Positions 26,652 to 33,993 of a DNA stretch of 47,798 nucleotides are shown here, one piece after another (position 1 is the first letter of the stretch; each line of letters opens with the position of its first letter). Source of the stretch: Anaerolineae bacterium (lineage in GTDB: Bacteria > Chloroflexota > Anaerolineae > Anaerolineales > UBA11858); NCBI GenBank assembly GCA_014382605.1, contig JACNJM010000253.1, positions 1,385 to 49,182 on the forward strand, given 5' to 3'. A program made the position numbers and the translations under genes. Below the pieces are notes generated by a model that saw nothing but the letters and a program-made list of their open reading frames with translations, ran no database searches and was not told the DNA's origin.

Positions 26652-26690
26652 GACTTTGGGTTGCAGTTGGAGACTGCGTTAGGAACGATT

Positions 26691-27893
26691 ATGCAACTAA
26701 CCAAAGAAGAAAAAGCGATGCTCGATGGCGCGCAGGGACGTGCCACGCAAAAATCGATGGAAATTTTGACCACCCTGGGACGAATATACGATGCCGAGCG
26801 CTTCATACCGGTGACATCAGTGCAAATTGCGGGTGTCAGCTATGCCAACCTGGGCGAAGCCGGGCTGGCGTTCCTCGATGAAATGGCCGATGGAGACGGG
26901 CGCGCCCGTGTGCTGACTACACTCAACCCCGCCGGGATGGATATGGAAAACTGGCAGAATTTGGGCATCAGCGCTGAGTTTGCCGAAAATCAGATGCGTG
27001 TGTTAGATGCTTTTGCTCGCATGAATGTGATTACTACGGCGACTTGCACGCCCTACCTGATCGGCAACACGCCGCATTTTGGTGAGCGTATCGCCTGGGC
27101 CGAGAGCAGCGCGGTGTGCTACGCTAATTCGGTGTTGGGTGCGCGCTCCAACCGCGAAGGCGGTCCCAGCGCTCTGGCAGCATCGCTGACCGGCCTGACC
27201 CCGGAATATGGCTACCATCTCGATGCCTATCGGCAGCCAACCCTGAAGGTCAATATCGAAGGTTTGCAAGGTGAGAATACAGATTTTGGGGCGTTGGGAA
27301 AGGTACTGGGTGAAAAACTGGAGGCAATCTCAGGGCGGCGCGTGCCATATTTGTGGGGGATTGAAGCGGCATCCGTGGAGAACCTCAAATCGTTTTGCGC
27401 CAGCGTGGCAACCTATGGGGGCGTGACTCTCTTTCATATGCAGGGGATCACCCCCGAGGCAGGTCAGATGCTCCCGCCCGATGAGCAGATCACCATCACC
27501 GCAGCAGAAATCCACCTCGCCAGAGAATCCATGATCGATGCCACATCGGACGAAATTGATTTTGTTAGTTTGGGTTGTCCGCACCTATCGATCAAGGAAA
27601 TTGCTCGCATCGCCGAATTGCTGGCCGAAAAAACTGTGACTAAAGAGTTCTGGATCACTACCGCCCGCCCGACCAAAGAGATCGCCGACCGGATGGGTTA
27701 TACGGCGGTGATTGAAGCAGCAGGCGCCAAATTTGCTGCCGATACCTGTTGCGTGGTCGCGCCGATAAAAGGGCGCTTCAACGCGCTGGCAACTGACAGC
27801 GCCAAAGCATGTTATTATGCTTATTCCAAAAACAAATTTAAAACCGCACTCGTGCCTTTCGATGAGGTGGTTCAGATCGCGTTGCAAGACTAG
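26691..27893 (+). CDS. Aconitase X catalytic (large) subunit, candidate mevalonate 5-phosphate dehydratase
   Basis: 400 residues matching the AcnX catalytic domain (DUF521): GTxRATQKSMEIL-like start, ITTATCTPYL, YANSVLGARSNREGGPSALAA, SLGCPHLS and DTCCVVAPI ... TDSAKACYYA. Cys119, Cys296 and Cys353 are candidate Fe-S ligands. Family members dehydrate mevalonate 5-phosphate in archaea or cis-3-hydroxyproline in bacteria. Pairing with a UbiD-family gene favours the first. The smaller swivelling subunit (DUF126, about 130 residues) is neither fused nor found nearby, so it must be encoded elsewhere if the enzyme is active. The ATG at 26691 was chosen because MQLTKEEKAMLDG matches the family start. 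Confidence 0.87.
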   Translation: MQLTKEEKAMLDGAQGRATQKSMEILTTLGRIYDAERFIPVTSVQIAGVSYANLGEAGLAFLDEMADGDGRARVLTTLNPAGMDMENWQNLGISAEFAENQMRVLDAFARMNVITTATCTPYLIGNTPHFGERIAWAESSAVCYANSVLGARSNREGGPSALAASLTGLTPEYGYHLDAYRQPTLKVNIEGLQGENTDFGALGKVLGEKLEAISGRRVPYLWGIEAASVENLKSFCASVATYGGVTLFHMQGITPEAGQMLPPDEQITITAAEIHLARESMIDATSDEIDFVSLGCPHLSIKEIARIAELLAEKTVTKEFWITTARPTKEIADRMGYTAVIEAAGAKFAADTCCVVAPIKGRFNALATDSAKACYYAYSKNKFKTALVPFDEVVQIALQD

Positions 27894-28018
27894 AAAATCG
27901 TAAGATGAGTGTAACAAGTGCATCGGTGGATAGTTTACATAACAGAAGGTCTTATCAGATATGTAAATATTCGCGCCAGTGTTATCCGCTACAATATACT
28001 TGTTTCAGGAGATGAGTT

Positions 28019-28648
28019 ATGGCAGTTCCTTATGGGCCGCTTCTAGTTGTCGAAGATACGCCGCACGTTTTAGACCTGTTGGCGGTGACTTTGCGTTTCA
28101 AGGGGTATCCGGTTGTGACCGCCAAGAATGGGGAAGAAGCTCTTGAGCGAATAGCCGAAGAGCGCCCGGCGCTGATTATCACCGATATTCTCATGCCGCG
28201 CATGGATGGGTTTGCCCTGATGTATGCTTTACGGCAGAACCCGAAAACGCATCAAATTCCGGTGATTTTTCTTTCAGCCACTTACGTTACTCCGGAAGAT
28301 CGGGAATTTGCACTAAAATTAGGCGCGGTGCGATTTTTGGTAAAACCGGTAGATACCGCTGAATTTTTGCTCACAATTGCTGAAATTCTCACCGAGGGAG
28401 CGCCAGCGCTGCCTCCGCTGATGAGCAAAGAAGAGTTTTATCGTGGTTATCGCAAACGGTTGGAAGAAAAACTGAGTGAGAAAACAAATCAGATCGCGCG
28501 TACGGAGCGTTTGCTACAAACATTACCCACAGAGCAAAAGCCAGCTTTTGAAGCCTTGCTCACAGAAGCCAGCGCTCAAAAGCAAGAAATTCAAGATGAA
28601 CTGGATCAACTCTATAAAATCCTTGCTGAAGAAAACGCCAGCGAATAA
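28019..28648 (+). CDS. Response regulator with C-terminal coiled coil
   Basis: 209 residues. The N-terminal receiver domain (1-125) has the acidic pair Glu12/Asp13, phospho-acceptor Asp56 in ALIITDILMPRMDG, a FLSAT switch residue and the KP motif in FLVKPVD. The rest is a charged helix (RKRLEEKLSEKTNQIART ... QKQEIQDELDQLYKIL), probably a coiled coil, with no DNA-binding domain. It is likely a single-domain or scaffold-type regulator acting through protein contacts. No histidine kinase is adjacent. CAGGAG precedes the ATG. The 125-base gap upstream shows TACAAT near 27990 as a possible -10. Confidence 0.88.
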   Translation: MAVPYGPLLVVEDTPHVLDLLAVTLRFKGYPVVTAKNGEEALERIAEERPALIITDILMPRMDGFALMYALRQNPKTHQIPVIFLSATYVTPEDREFALKLGAVRFLVKPVDTAEFLLTIAEILTEGAPALPPLMSKEEFYRGYRKRLEEKLSEKTNQIARTERLLQTLPTEQKPAFEALLTEASAQKQEIQDELDQLYKILAEENASE

Positions 28649-28671
28649 CGAAAAACTGAGAAACTTATAAA

Positions 28672-28719
28672 GCAAGGGGTGTGCGGGATAATTTGCTCCT
28701 GTACACCCTTATTTTATTT
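28672..28719 (+). terminator. Probable terminator after response regulator
   Basis: GGGTGT (28677-28682) pairs with ACACCC (28703-28708), followed by TTATTTTATTT. The loop is long (about 20 bases). Downstream to 28829 the gap contains a stretch resembling common bacterial intergenic repeats (GGAATGACA) and no gene. Confidence 0.5.
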
Positions 28720-28829
28720 CGAGCCAGCGGCGAGAAATCTCTGAGATAAGGGTACAGGGATTCCTCCTTGCGCTCCCTGCGGTCGGAATGACAAATGCCG
28801 ATCATCCCAAAAAATACGGAAAATGACTG

Positions 28830-29609
28830 ATGCAACCTACACTGAGCGACCTGATTAAAATGGCCCGCACGGCTGGCGAAATTGTCCGCCAGGGGTATGG
28901 CAAACAACACGATGTACAACTCAAAGGCGAGATTGATCTAGTTACCGAAGTTGACCGCCGCTCAGAAGAATTCTTACTCAGTGCGCTGGCCGAGCGTTTT
29001 CCAGGCCAGCATGTGATCGCTGAGGAGAGCGGTTTGCGAGAAGGTCTTGGCGAGCAGCGCTGGATTGTGGATCCTCTGGATGGCACGGTCAATTATGCGC
29101 ACGGCATTCCCTTCTTTTCGGTTTCAATTGCCTTTGCGGTGGGGGATGTACTTACCCTGGGGGTGGTTTACGACCCGATGCGGGATGAGTGTTTCAGTGC
29201 AGAACGCGGGCAAGGCGCATGGCTCAACGGGACTCCTTTGAAGGTGACTGCTGTACCCGAGCTGGGGCAAAGCCTCCTGGTGACGGGCTTTTACTACGAT
29301 TCGTGGCGTAACCCGGAAAATAACCTCGATAATTTCGCCAGGCTAACTTTGCGAACTCAGGGCGTGCGGCGTTTAGGCTCGGCAGCTTTGGATTTATGCT
29401 ATGTTGCTGCGGGGCGTTTCGATGGCTATTGGGAATTGCGCCTGGGGGCCTGGGATATGGCGGCTGGGGTATTGATTGCGCAGGAAGCCGGGGCATTGGT
29501 CACAAGTGCGCGTGGCGAGCAGGATTATTTTAAGCCACCCTACTCGGTTTTGGCAGCTAACCCGGTTTTGCACGCCAAAATTCTGGCCGTATTACGGGGG
29601 TCAGATTAA
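28830..29609 (+). CDS. Inositol monophosphatase family protein
   Basis: 259 residues of the Mg2+-dependent IMPase/FIG superfamily. Metal-binding motifs: EVDRRSEEFL ... VIAEESG (Glu of motif 1), WIVDPLDGTVNYAHGIPFF (motif with the catalytic Asp residues) and WELRLGAWDMAAGVLIAQEAGA. Likely substrates are myo-inositol-1-phosphate or another sugar phosphate such as histidinol phosphate or fructose bisphosphate; these cannot be told apart by eye. Its stop overlaps the stop of the convergent surE gene by four bases. Confidence 0.9.
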   Translation: MQPTLSDLIKMARTAGEIVRQGYGKQHDVQLKGEIDLVTEVDRRSEEFLLSALAERFPGQHVIAEESGLREGLGEQRWIVDPLDGTVNYAHGIPFFSVSIAFAVGDVLTLGVVYDPMRDECFSAERGQGAWLNGTPLKVTAVPELGQSLLVTGFYYDSWRNPENNLDNFARLTLRTQGVRRLGSAALDLCYVAAGRFDGYWELRLGAWDMAAGVLIAQEAGALVTSARGEQDYFKPPYSVLAANPVLHAKILAVLRGSD

Positions 29610-30412
29610 CTCAATAATTTCTCAAGCATTTCCGGCAAGACCCGCGACGTCAGGTCTAAACTCAAAGGGGTCACTGAAACATGCTTGCGGGTGAAAAGTG
29701 CATGAACATCCGAATCGGCAGAAGCTTCCCGCCAACTTTCGTTGACACGGTAGCCCATCACCGTGGGCTGATCCCAGGATGTGCGTTCTGGCTTTTCGGC
29801 GTGGTAATATCGTACTCGTGAAAGCCGGGTAATCTCCCAGGGCGTTTCCTGCGTGGCTTGAGCCGGAATCTCTACTTTGAGCACATCCACATCCGAGGGC
29901 ATCTGTTTTTGCAGTAATTTGCCCCCAAAATAAGCCGTAAAAAAAGCCGCGGCAGAAAAATCGACTTCTTGCGAATAGGAAAGGTGGTGTTCCAGTTTGG
30001 TGTCTAAAGAGATAGCCAGGGACGGGATGCCCAACGCAGCCGCTTCGAGCGCCGCGCCAACCGTGCCCGAAATGGTCACGCCGCTGCCGATATTAGCTCC
30101 GTAGTTAATCCCCGAAACCACCAGATCGGGCAAGCGAGGCATCACTTCCAACGCGCCGTGCAGCACGGCCTGGGCAGGCGATCCGCCCACCGCGTAAACC
30201 GTCCAGATACGGTCGTTGACTTGGAGTTGTTCAGGCGTAATCAGGCCATCGGTTGTATTGGGCAGGCTGCGCCCCATCCCCGAACTTTGCTCACGCGGGG
30301 CGGCCACAGTAACATAACCAATCGCTTCCAAGGCGGCCGCCGCGGCCCACAGGCCCGGCGAGCGAATGCCATCATCATTGGTGAGTAAGATTTGGGGTTT
30401 TTCAATTTTCAT
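29606..30412 (-). CDS. surE: 5'/3'-nucleotidase SurE
   Basis: 268 residues from the ATG at 30412. SurE hydrolyses nucleoside 5'- and 3'-monophosphates using a divalent metal. The start ILLTNDDGIRSPGLWAAAAAL holds the metal-binding Asp pair (NDDG), followed by VAAPREQSSGMGRS, VYAVGGSPAQAV and DLVVSGINYGANIG, all diagnostic. The open frame continues upstream into the tRNA-Arg gene, but those codons are not part of SurE. The start codon lies five bases from the U-tract of the tRNA operon terminator, so surE needs read-through or its own weak promoter. Confidence 0.94.
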   Translation of the reverse strand: MKIEKPQILLTNDDGIRSPGLWAAAAALEAIGYVTVAAPREQSSGMGRSLPNTTDGLITPEQLQVNDRIWTVYAVGGSPAQAVLHGALEVMPRLPDLVVSGINYGANIGSGVTISGTVGAALEAAALGIPSLAISLDTKLEHHLSYSQEVDFSAAAFFTAYFGGKLLQKQMPSDVDVLKVEIPAQATQETPWEITRLSRVRYYHAEKPERTSWDQPTVMGYRVNESWREASADSDVHALFTRKHVSVTPLSLDLTSRVLPEMLEKLLS

Positions 30413-30416
30413 AGAT

Positions 30417-30445
30417 AAAAAAAGAGAGCGGGATTTTCCCGCTCT
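30417..30445 (-). terminator. Terminator of the tRNA operon
   Basis: On the minus strand a 9-bp perfect stem (30437-30445 with 30425-30433, three-base loop) is followed by CTTTTTTTATC. It ends five bases before the surE start codon. Confidence 0.85.
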
Positions 30446-30451
30446 AATCTG

Positions 30452-30524
30452 CGCTCTCGGCGCGACTCGAACGCGCGACCCCTTAGTCCGCAACCAAGTG
30501 CTCTATCCACTGAGCTACGAGAGC
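30452..30524 (-). tRNA. tRNA-Arg (anticodon GCG)
   Basis: 73 bases folding as a full cloverleaf: acceptor GCTCTCG with CGAGAGC, D-arm GCTC/GAGC with A20 (an Arg identity base), anticodon stem CTTGG/CTAAG with loop TTGCGGA, T-arm GCGCG/CGCGC with TTCGAGT loop. The anticodon is GCG, reading CGC and CGU. Most bacteria use ACG (deaminated to ICG) for this box, so GCG is unusual. CCA is not encoded. Confidence 0.92.
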
Positions 30525-30529
30525 AAAGG

Positions 30530-30618
30530 CGGGGAGGGCGGGATTCGAACCCGCGGTCGAGTTTTACCCCGACAACCGCTTAGCAGGCGGCCCCAATCAA
30601 CCACTCTGGCACCTCCCC
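30530..30618 (-). tRNA. tRNA-Ser (anticodon GCT)
   Basis: 89 bases with acceptor GGGGAGG/CCTCCCC, anticodon stem GCCGC/GCGGT with loop CTGCTAA, the long variable arm of serine tRNAs (TCGGGGTAAAACTCGA) and T-loop GGTTCGAATCC. Reads AGC and AGU. It lies five bases upstream of tRNA-Arg in the same transcript. Confidence 0.95.
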
Positions 30619-30628
30619 AAGAAGTGCA

Positions 30629-30682
30629 GAATTATGAATGCAGAATACGAAATTAACGTTTCGTATTCTGCATTCATAATTC
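30629..30682. repeat. 24-bp perfect inverted repeat between two tRNA-Ser genes
   Basis: Arms 30629-30652 and 30659-30682 are perfectly complementary with a six-base loop TTAACG. The arms contain quasi-repeats of the GAATTATGAATGCAGAATAC type. It sits in the spacer of the tRNA transcript and might serve as an RNase III type processing site, or be a small mobile repeat. Confidence 0.75.
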
Positions 30683-30696
30683 ACCATTTGTTAAGG

Positions 30697-30781
30697 CGGA
30701 GGGAGTGGGATTCGAACCCACGATGGATTGCTCCATACCTGTTTTCAAGACAGGCGCCTTCGTCCACTCGGCCATCCCTCC
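30697..30781 (-). tRNA. tRNA-Ser (anticodon TGA)
   Basis: 85 bases with acceptor GGAGGGA/TCCCTCC, anticodon stem CCTGT/ACAGG with loop CTTGAAA, long variable arm (TATGGAGCAATCCATC) and T-arm GTGGG/CCCAC. Reads UCA and other UCN codons. It is the first tRNA of the minus-strand operon. Confidence 0.95.
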
Positions 30782-30819
30782 GGGGCGTGGGTTGGGAGAA
30801 CCCCTCCCAAGCGGGCTGA

Positions 30820-30848
30820 ATTCTACCATAGGTGAATCGGCGTGACAA
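30820..30848 (-). promoter_or_regulatory. Promoter of the tRNA operon
   Basis: On the minus strand TTGTCA (30843-30848), 17-base spacer, TAGAAT (30820-30825), placed about 40 bases upstream of mature tRNA-Ser(TGA). Confidence 0.75.
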
Positions 30849-30867
30849 TATTGCTGTTGAACTTCCC

Positions 30868-30896
30868 TTGACCAAACATCCCTTACAAGCTAGAAT
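30868..30896 (+). promoter_or_regulatory. Promoter of ffh
   Basis: TTGACC (30868-30873), 17-base spacer, TAGAAT (30891-30896). It is back to back with the tRNA promoter; the -35 boxes are only 19 bases apart. Confidence 0.75.
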
Positions 30897-30952
30897 TCAG
30901 CGTTGCGGTTGGCCTGTTGTAGTGGTTGCCAGCCGCAATTTTGATGTTTATT

Positions 30953-32275
30953 ATGTTTGAGAATCTGACAGGCCGCCTCAACGAAGTTTTCGACAAATTG
31001 CGCCGCCGGGGCAAGCTCTCTGAACGCGATGTCGATGATGCCATGCGCGAAGTTCGTCTGGCTTTGTTGGAAGCGGATGTACATTACAAAGTTGCCAAAG
31101 AGTTTATCGCCCGCGTGCGCGAGCGCGCCGTCGGTCACGAAGTTTCGCGAGCGCTCAACCCCGGCCAGCAAATTATCAAGATTGTCAACGAAGAGTTGAT
31201 TGCCACGCTTGGCCAGGCCGCTCCGCTTGATTTGCGTGGTCCCAAACCGCGTGTCATCATGCTGGTGGGCTTGCAGGGCGCTGGTAAAACCACGGCGGCT
31301 GGAAAACTGGCGCGTATTTTGCGCGGGCAGGGTGAACGCGTGCTGATGGTTGCTGGCGACCCGTACCGCCCGGCGGCTGTGCAGCAGTTGCAAACCCTCG
31401 GCGAACGTTTGGGAATCGAAGTTTTTGCCCAGCCCGATATTGCTCCCCCCGAACTTGCCAAACGTGCCCATGATAAGGCGCAAAAGGGCGGTTTTGGTGC
31501 GGTCATTCTGGACACGGCCGGTCGCTCACAACTGGATGATACCCTGATGACCGAACTTCAGGCCATTACCGCGAAAGTGGATTTGACCGAAGTGCTGCTG
31601 GTTGTGGATGCCATGATCGGTCAGGAAGCGGTCAATATTGCCCAGGGTTTTCGCGAAGCGGTTCCGCTCTCGGGGTTGATCCTCACTAAGATGGATGGCG
31701 ATGCCCGCGGGGGCGCGGCGATCTCTATTCGCTCGGTCACTGGCGTGCCGATCAAATTCTTGGGTGTGGGCGAAGGCTTGGACGCGCTCGAAGTTTACGA
31801 TCCATCGCGCTTGTCTTCGCGCATTCTGGGGATGGGTGATGTCATCGGCCTGATCGAAAAAGCCGAGGCGGCCTTTGACACGGATACCGCCGAAGCGCAG
31901 GCCAAAAAGCTCATGTCGGGCGAGTTCACCCTTGAGGATTTCGGCGACCAACTCAAACAGGTGCGCAAGATGGGCCCGATTGGTCAACTGCTCGATATGG
32001 TCCCCGGCGGCATGGGTCAGATGGCAAAATCGGTGGATCCGCAAGAAGCCGAACAACAGCTCAAAAGAACGGAAGCCATTCTGAGTTCGATGACTGTGGC
32101 AGAGCGCCGCAAACCTAAACTCCTGAACGCCAGCCGCAAACGGCGAATTGCCTCGGGGTCTGGCACCCAGGTTCAGGATGTTAATCAATTGTTGAAACAG
32201 TATCGGGAAGCGCAGCGCATGATGAAGACCTTGCGAAAGTCAGGGATGCGCGGCCTCTCTGGTTTGTTTGGATAA
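30953..32275 (+). CDS. ffh: Signal recognition particle protein Ffh (SRP54)
   Basis: 440-residue GTPase that, with SRP RNA, brings ribosomes making membrane proteins to the receptor FtsY. N domain from MFENLTGRLNEVFDKLRRRG; G domain with GLQGAGKTTAAGKLA, DTAGRSQLD and TKMDGDARGGAA; Met-rich M domain with GEFTLEDFGDQLKQVRKMGP and a basic RRKPKLLNASRKRRIASGSG segment that binds SRP RNA. An ATG nine bases upstream (30944) would add MFI. Neither start has a clear ribosome binding site. No SRP RNA gene was seen nearby. Confidence 0.96.
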   Translation: MFENLTGRLNEVFDKLRRRGKLSERDVDDAMREVRLALLEADVHYKVAKEFIARVRERAVGHEVSRALNPGQQIIKIVNEELIATLGQAAPLDLRGPKPRVIMLVGLQGAGKTTAAGKLARILRGQGERVLMVAGDPYRPAAVQQLQTLGERLGIEVFAQPDIAPPELAKRAHDKAQKGGFGAVILDTAGRSQLDDTLMTELQAITAKVDLTEVLLVVDAMIGQEAVNIAQGFREAVPLSGLILTKMDGDARGGAAISIRSVTGVPIKFLGVGEGLDALEVYDPSRLSSRILGMGDVIGLIEKAEAAFDTDTAEAQAKKLMSGEFTLEDFGDQLKQVRKMGPIGQLLDMVPGGMGQMAKSVDPQEAEQQLKRTEAILSSMTVAERRKPKLLNASRKRRIASGSGTQVQDVNQLLKQYREAQRMMKTLRKSGMRGLSGLFG

Positions 32276-32389
32276 AACGTAAAGCAGAAGCAGTGTGCGC
32301 CCCTTCAGCGCAACCCCTCTCACTGTAGATGGCGATACGACACTATATATTAATACCCAATATCTGTAACTGAAGGAGACAGATCAATT

Positions 32390-32842
32390 ATGGTACGCAT
32401 TCGACTGCGCCGCATTGGCGCAAAAAAGCAGCCCAGCTATCGTGTTGTGGCAGCAGACAAAGAAAGCCCCCGCGATGGACGTTTTCTGGAAGTTTTGGGT
32501 TTTTATAACCCGCGTACAGAGCCATCAACAATTGAATTCACCGAAGATCGCGTGTATCACTGGTTGAGTGTTGGTGCACAGCCTTCGGATTCTGTGAGTA
32601 GCTTGTTTCGGCAGGTTGGTTTGATGGATCGTTTCGAACGCTTCAAAGCTGGTGAAGCTGTTGAAAAACTACTTGAAGAAGCCGCTGCTGCTATGGAAGC
32701 TCGTAATGTTGATCCGCGCACCCGTCGCGATGATTTGATTGCACAGGCTGCAAAAGCGAAACCCGCCGAACCAAAAGCAGAACCGCAGGTGGAAGAAACT
32801 GAAGCTGAAACTGAAGCTGAAACTGAAACCGAAGAAGCATAA
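32390..32842 (+). CDS. rpsP: 30S ribosomal protein S16 with long acidic tail
   Basis: The first 80 or so residues are a standard S16 (MVRIRLRRIGAKKQPSYRVVAADKESPRDGRFLEVLGFYNPRTEP). The protein is 150 residues in all; the extra C-terminal part is Ala/Lys then Glu-rich, ending in repeated ETEA units (DNA repeat GAAACTGAAGCT). Such tails occur in some phyla but lengthen S16 to nearly twice its usual size. AAGGAG lies before the ATG. It leads the rpsP-khpA-rimM group. Confidence 0.95.
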   Translation: MVRIRLRRIGAKKQPSYRVVAADKESPRDGRFLEVLGFYNPRTEPSTIEFTEDRVYHWLSVGAQPSDSVSSLFRQVGLMDRFERFKAGEAVEKLLEEAAAAMEARNVDPRTRRDDLIAQAAKAKPAEPKAEPQVEETEAETEAETETEEA

Positions 32843-32949
32843 GTTTGTGACAGTTTCTGATACGATAGGTGTGTGACGCAAAAATTGGTTTGCATGCCTA
32901 TCGATTGAATTTCTTTTCTAGAATTGATGAGAAATATGGGAGGTGCTTT

Positions 32950-33186
32950 GTGAAAAGCCTGGTAGAGTTCATTGCTCGTTCGCTCGTAAATGATCCGATG
33001 GAAGTTGTCGTAGATCAGAAAAACCACGGTTCCAAAGTTTATTTACACCTCCGGGTTGCGAAAGAAGACATGGGACGCGTAATTGGTAAAGGGGGGCGTG
33101 TAGCCAATGCCATTCGTAGGCTGCTTTATGTTGCCGCAGCGCGCGAAGGTAAAAACGCCACTCTTGATATTGATGATCCACGATGA
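32950..33186 (+). CDS. khpA: KH-domain RNA-binding protein KhpA
   Basis: 78-residue protein with one KH domain; the GKGG loop is at residues 46-49 (MGRVIGKGGRVANAIRRLL). KhpA pairs with KhpB (Jag/EloR) in Gram-positive bacteria and binds RNA. GTG start at 32950 with a GGGAGG ribosome binding site; an ATG frame further upstream (32869) only adds unrelated residues. It overlaps rimM by four bases. The rpsP-khpA-rimM order is widely conserved. Confidence 0.93.
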   Translation: MKSLVEFIARSLVNDPMEVVVDQKNHGSKVYLHLRVAKEDMGRVIGKGGRVANAIRRLLYVAAAREGKNATLDIDDPR

Positions 33187-33752
33187 TCTTTGAACGCATC
33201 AATTTTTCTCCTGAGCATAAAGCAGGCTCGTCACAAATGGGTGGCGAGCCTGAATTCTTAGTCGTTGGGAAGCTGCGTAAACCGCACGGGCTACGCGGTG
33301 AGATGCTCATGTCCGTGTGGACAGATTTCCCCGAGCGCATACTGCCCGGTAATATGCTCTATGCTGGCGAAGCGCACCGACCCCTGGAAATTGAGAGCGT
33401 CCGTTGGCATCGGCAGGATTTACTGATCGCTTTTTCTGGCTTGCTCGACCGCGAGCAGGTTGGCGAATTTCGCAATCAAATTATTTCTGTGCGCGCCGCG
33501 GATAGCCCCGAATTGGATGAAGGCGAATACTATCTACACCAATTGCTGGGCTTGCAAGTCATCGAAGACGCTACCGGGCATTTGCTGGGCAGCGTAGAAA
33601 AAATCATTGACACGGGCGCTAACGATGTCTTTCTGGTACGCTCACCAAATGGCGGCGAAGTATTGCTCCCAGATATTGAATCGGTTGTTCTGTCTATTGA
33701 TTTGAAAGAAAGTCAGATTCGGGTTCATTTGCTGCCCGGGTTAATTGTGTAA
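33183..33752 (+). CDS. rimM: Ribosome maturation factor RimM
   Basis: 189-residue 16S processing factor that binds S19 and helps mature the 30S head. It has an N-terminal RimM domain (FLVVGKLRKPHGLRGEM, residues 25-41) and a C-terminal PRC barrel (LLGLQVIEDATGHLLGSVEKIIDTGANDVFLV). The first 24 residues are an unusual extension (MIFERINFSPEHKAGSS). The ATG overlaps the khpA stop. A strong hairpin terminator follows. Confidence 0.94.
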   Translation: MIFERINFSPEHKAGSSQMGGEPEFLVVGKLRKPHGLRGEMLMSVWTDFPERILPGNMLYAGEAHRPLEIESVRWHRQDLLIAFSGLLDREQVGEFRNQIISVRAADSPELDEGEYYLHQLLGLQVIEDATGHLLGSVEKIIDTGANDVFLVRSPNGGEVLLPDIESVVLSIDLKESQIRVHLLPGLIV

Positions 33753-33770
33753 ATATAGAGATGTAGATGT

Positions 33771-33815
33771 AAAAAAGGGAGTGGCGATGGCTATGGCAGC
33801 GCCACTCCCTTTTTT
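33771..33815. terminator. Bidirectional terminator after rimM
   Basis: AAAAAAGGGAGTGGCG (33771-33786) pairs with CGCCACTCCCTTTTTT (33800-33815), 16 bp, loop of 13 bases. The T-run works for plus-strand transcripts. The next promoter starts six bases on. Confidence 0.92.
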
Positions 33816-33820
33816 GCGCC

Positions 33821-33850
33821 TTGACACATAAAAAAACAATATGGTATTCT
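33821..33850 (+). promoter_or_regulatory. Promoter of dprA-manC-topA
   Basis: TTGACA (33821-33826), 18-base spacer, TATTCT (33845-33850). The leader from about 33857 to 33993 is around 135 bases, can form short stems (GAAGAT/ATCTTC; GGGG...AAGC with GCTT...CCCC), and contains no clear reading frame. Confidence 0.7.
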
Positions 33851-33993
33851 GATGCACGCTTTTTTGACTGCTTTACGAAGATTCTCGCGGGAAGCCCTAG
33901 ATATTTGGGTGTATCTTCCAAGAGAAGTGGGGGGAAGCAAGCTGTGACTGGCTTGAGCTGCCCCATAAAAATCGACTGAACCAGGGGTTGGTG

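Noticed and set aside
28740-28800. CRISPR-like or mobile element signal near GGAATGACA stretch
   Set aside because: Single copy in the window with no spacer-repeat periodicity; only resembles common intergenic repeats.
30413-30493. Longer surE start inside the tRNA-Arg gene
   Set aside because: The residues come from tRNA and terminator sequence; family alignment begins at MKIEKPQILLTNDDG.
33857-33993. 6S or SRP RNA in the dprA leader
   Set aside because: The conserved SRP RNA tetraloop region and the 6S central bubble are not seen.
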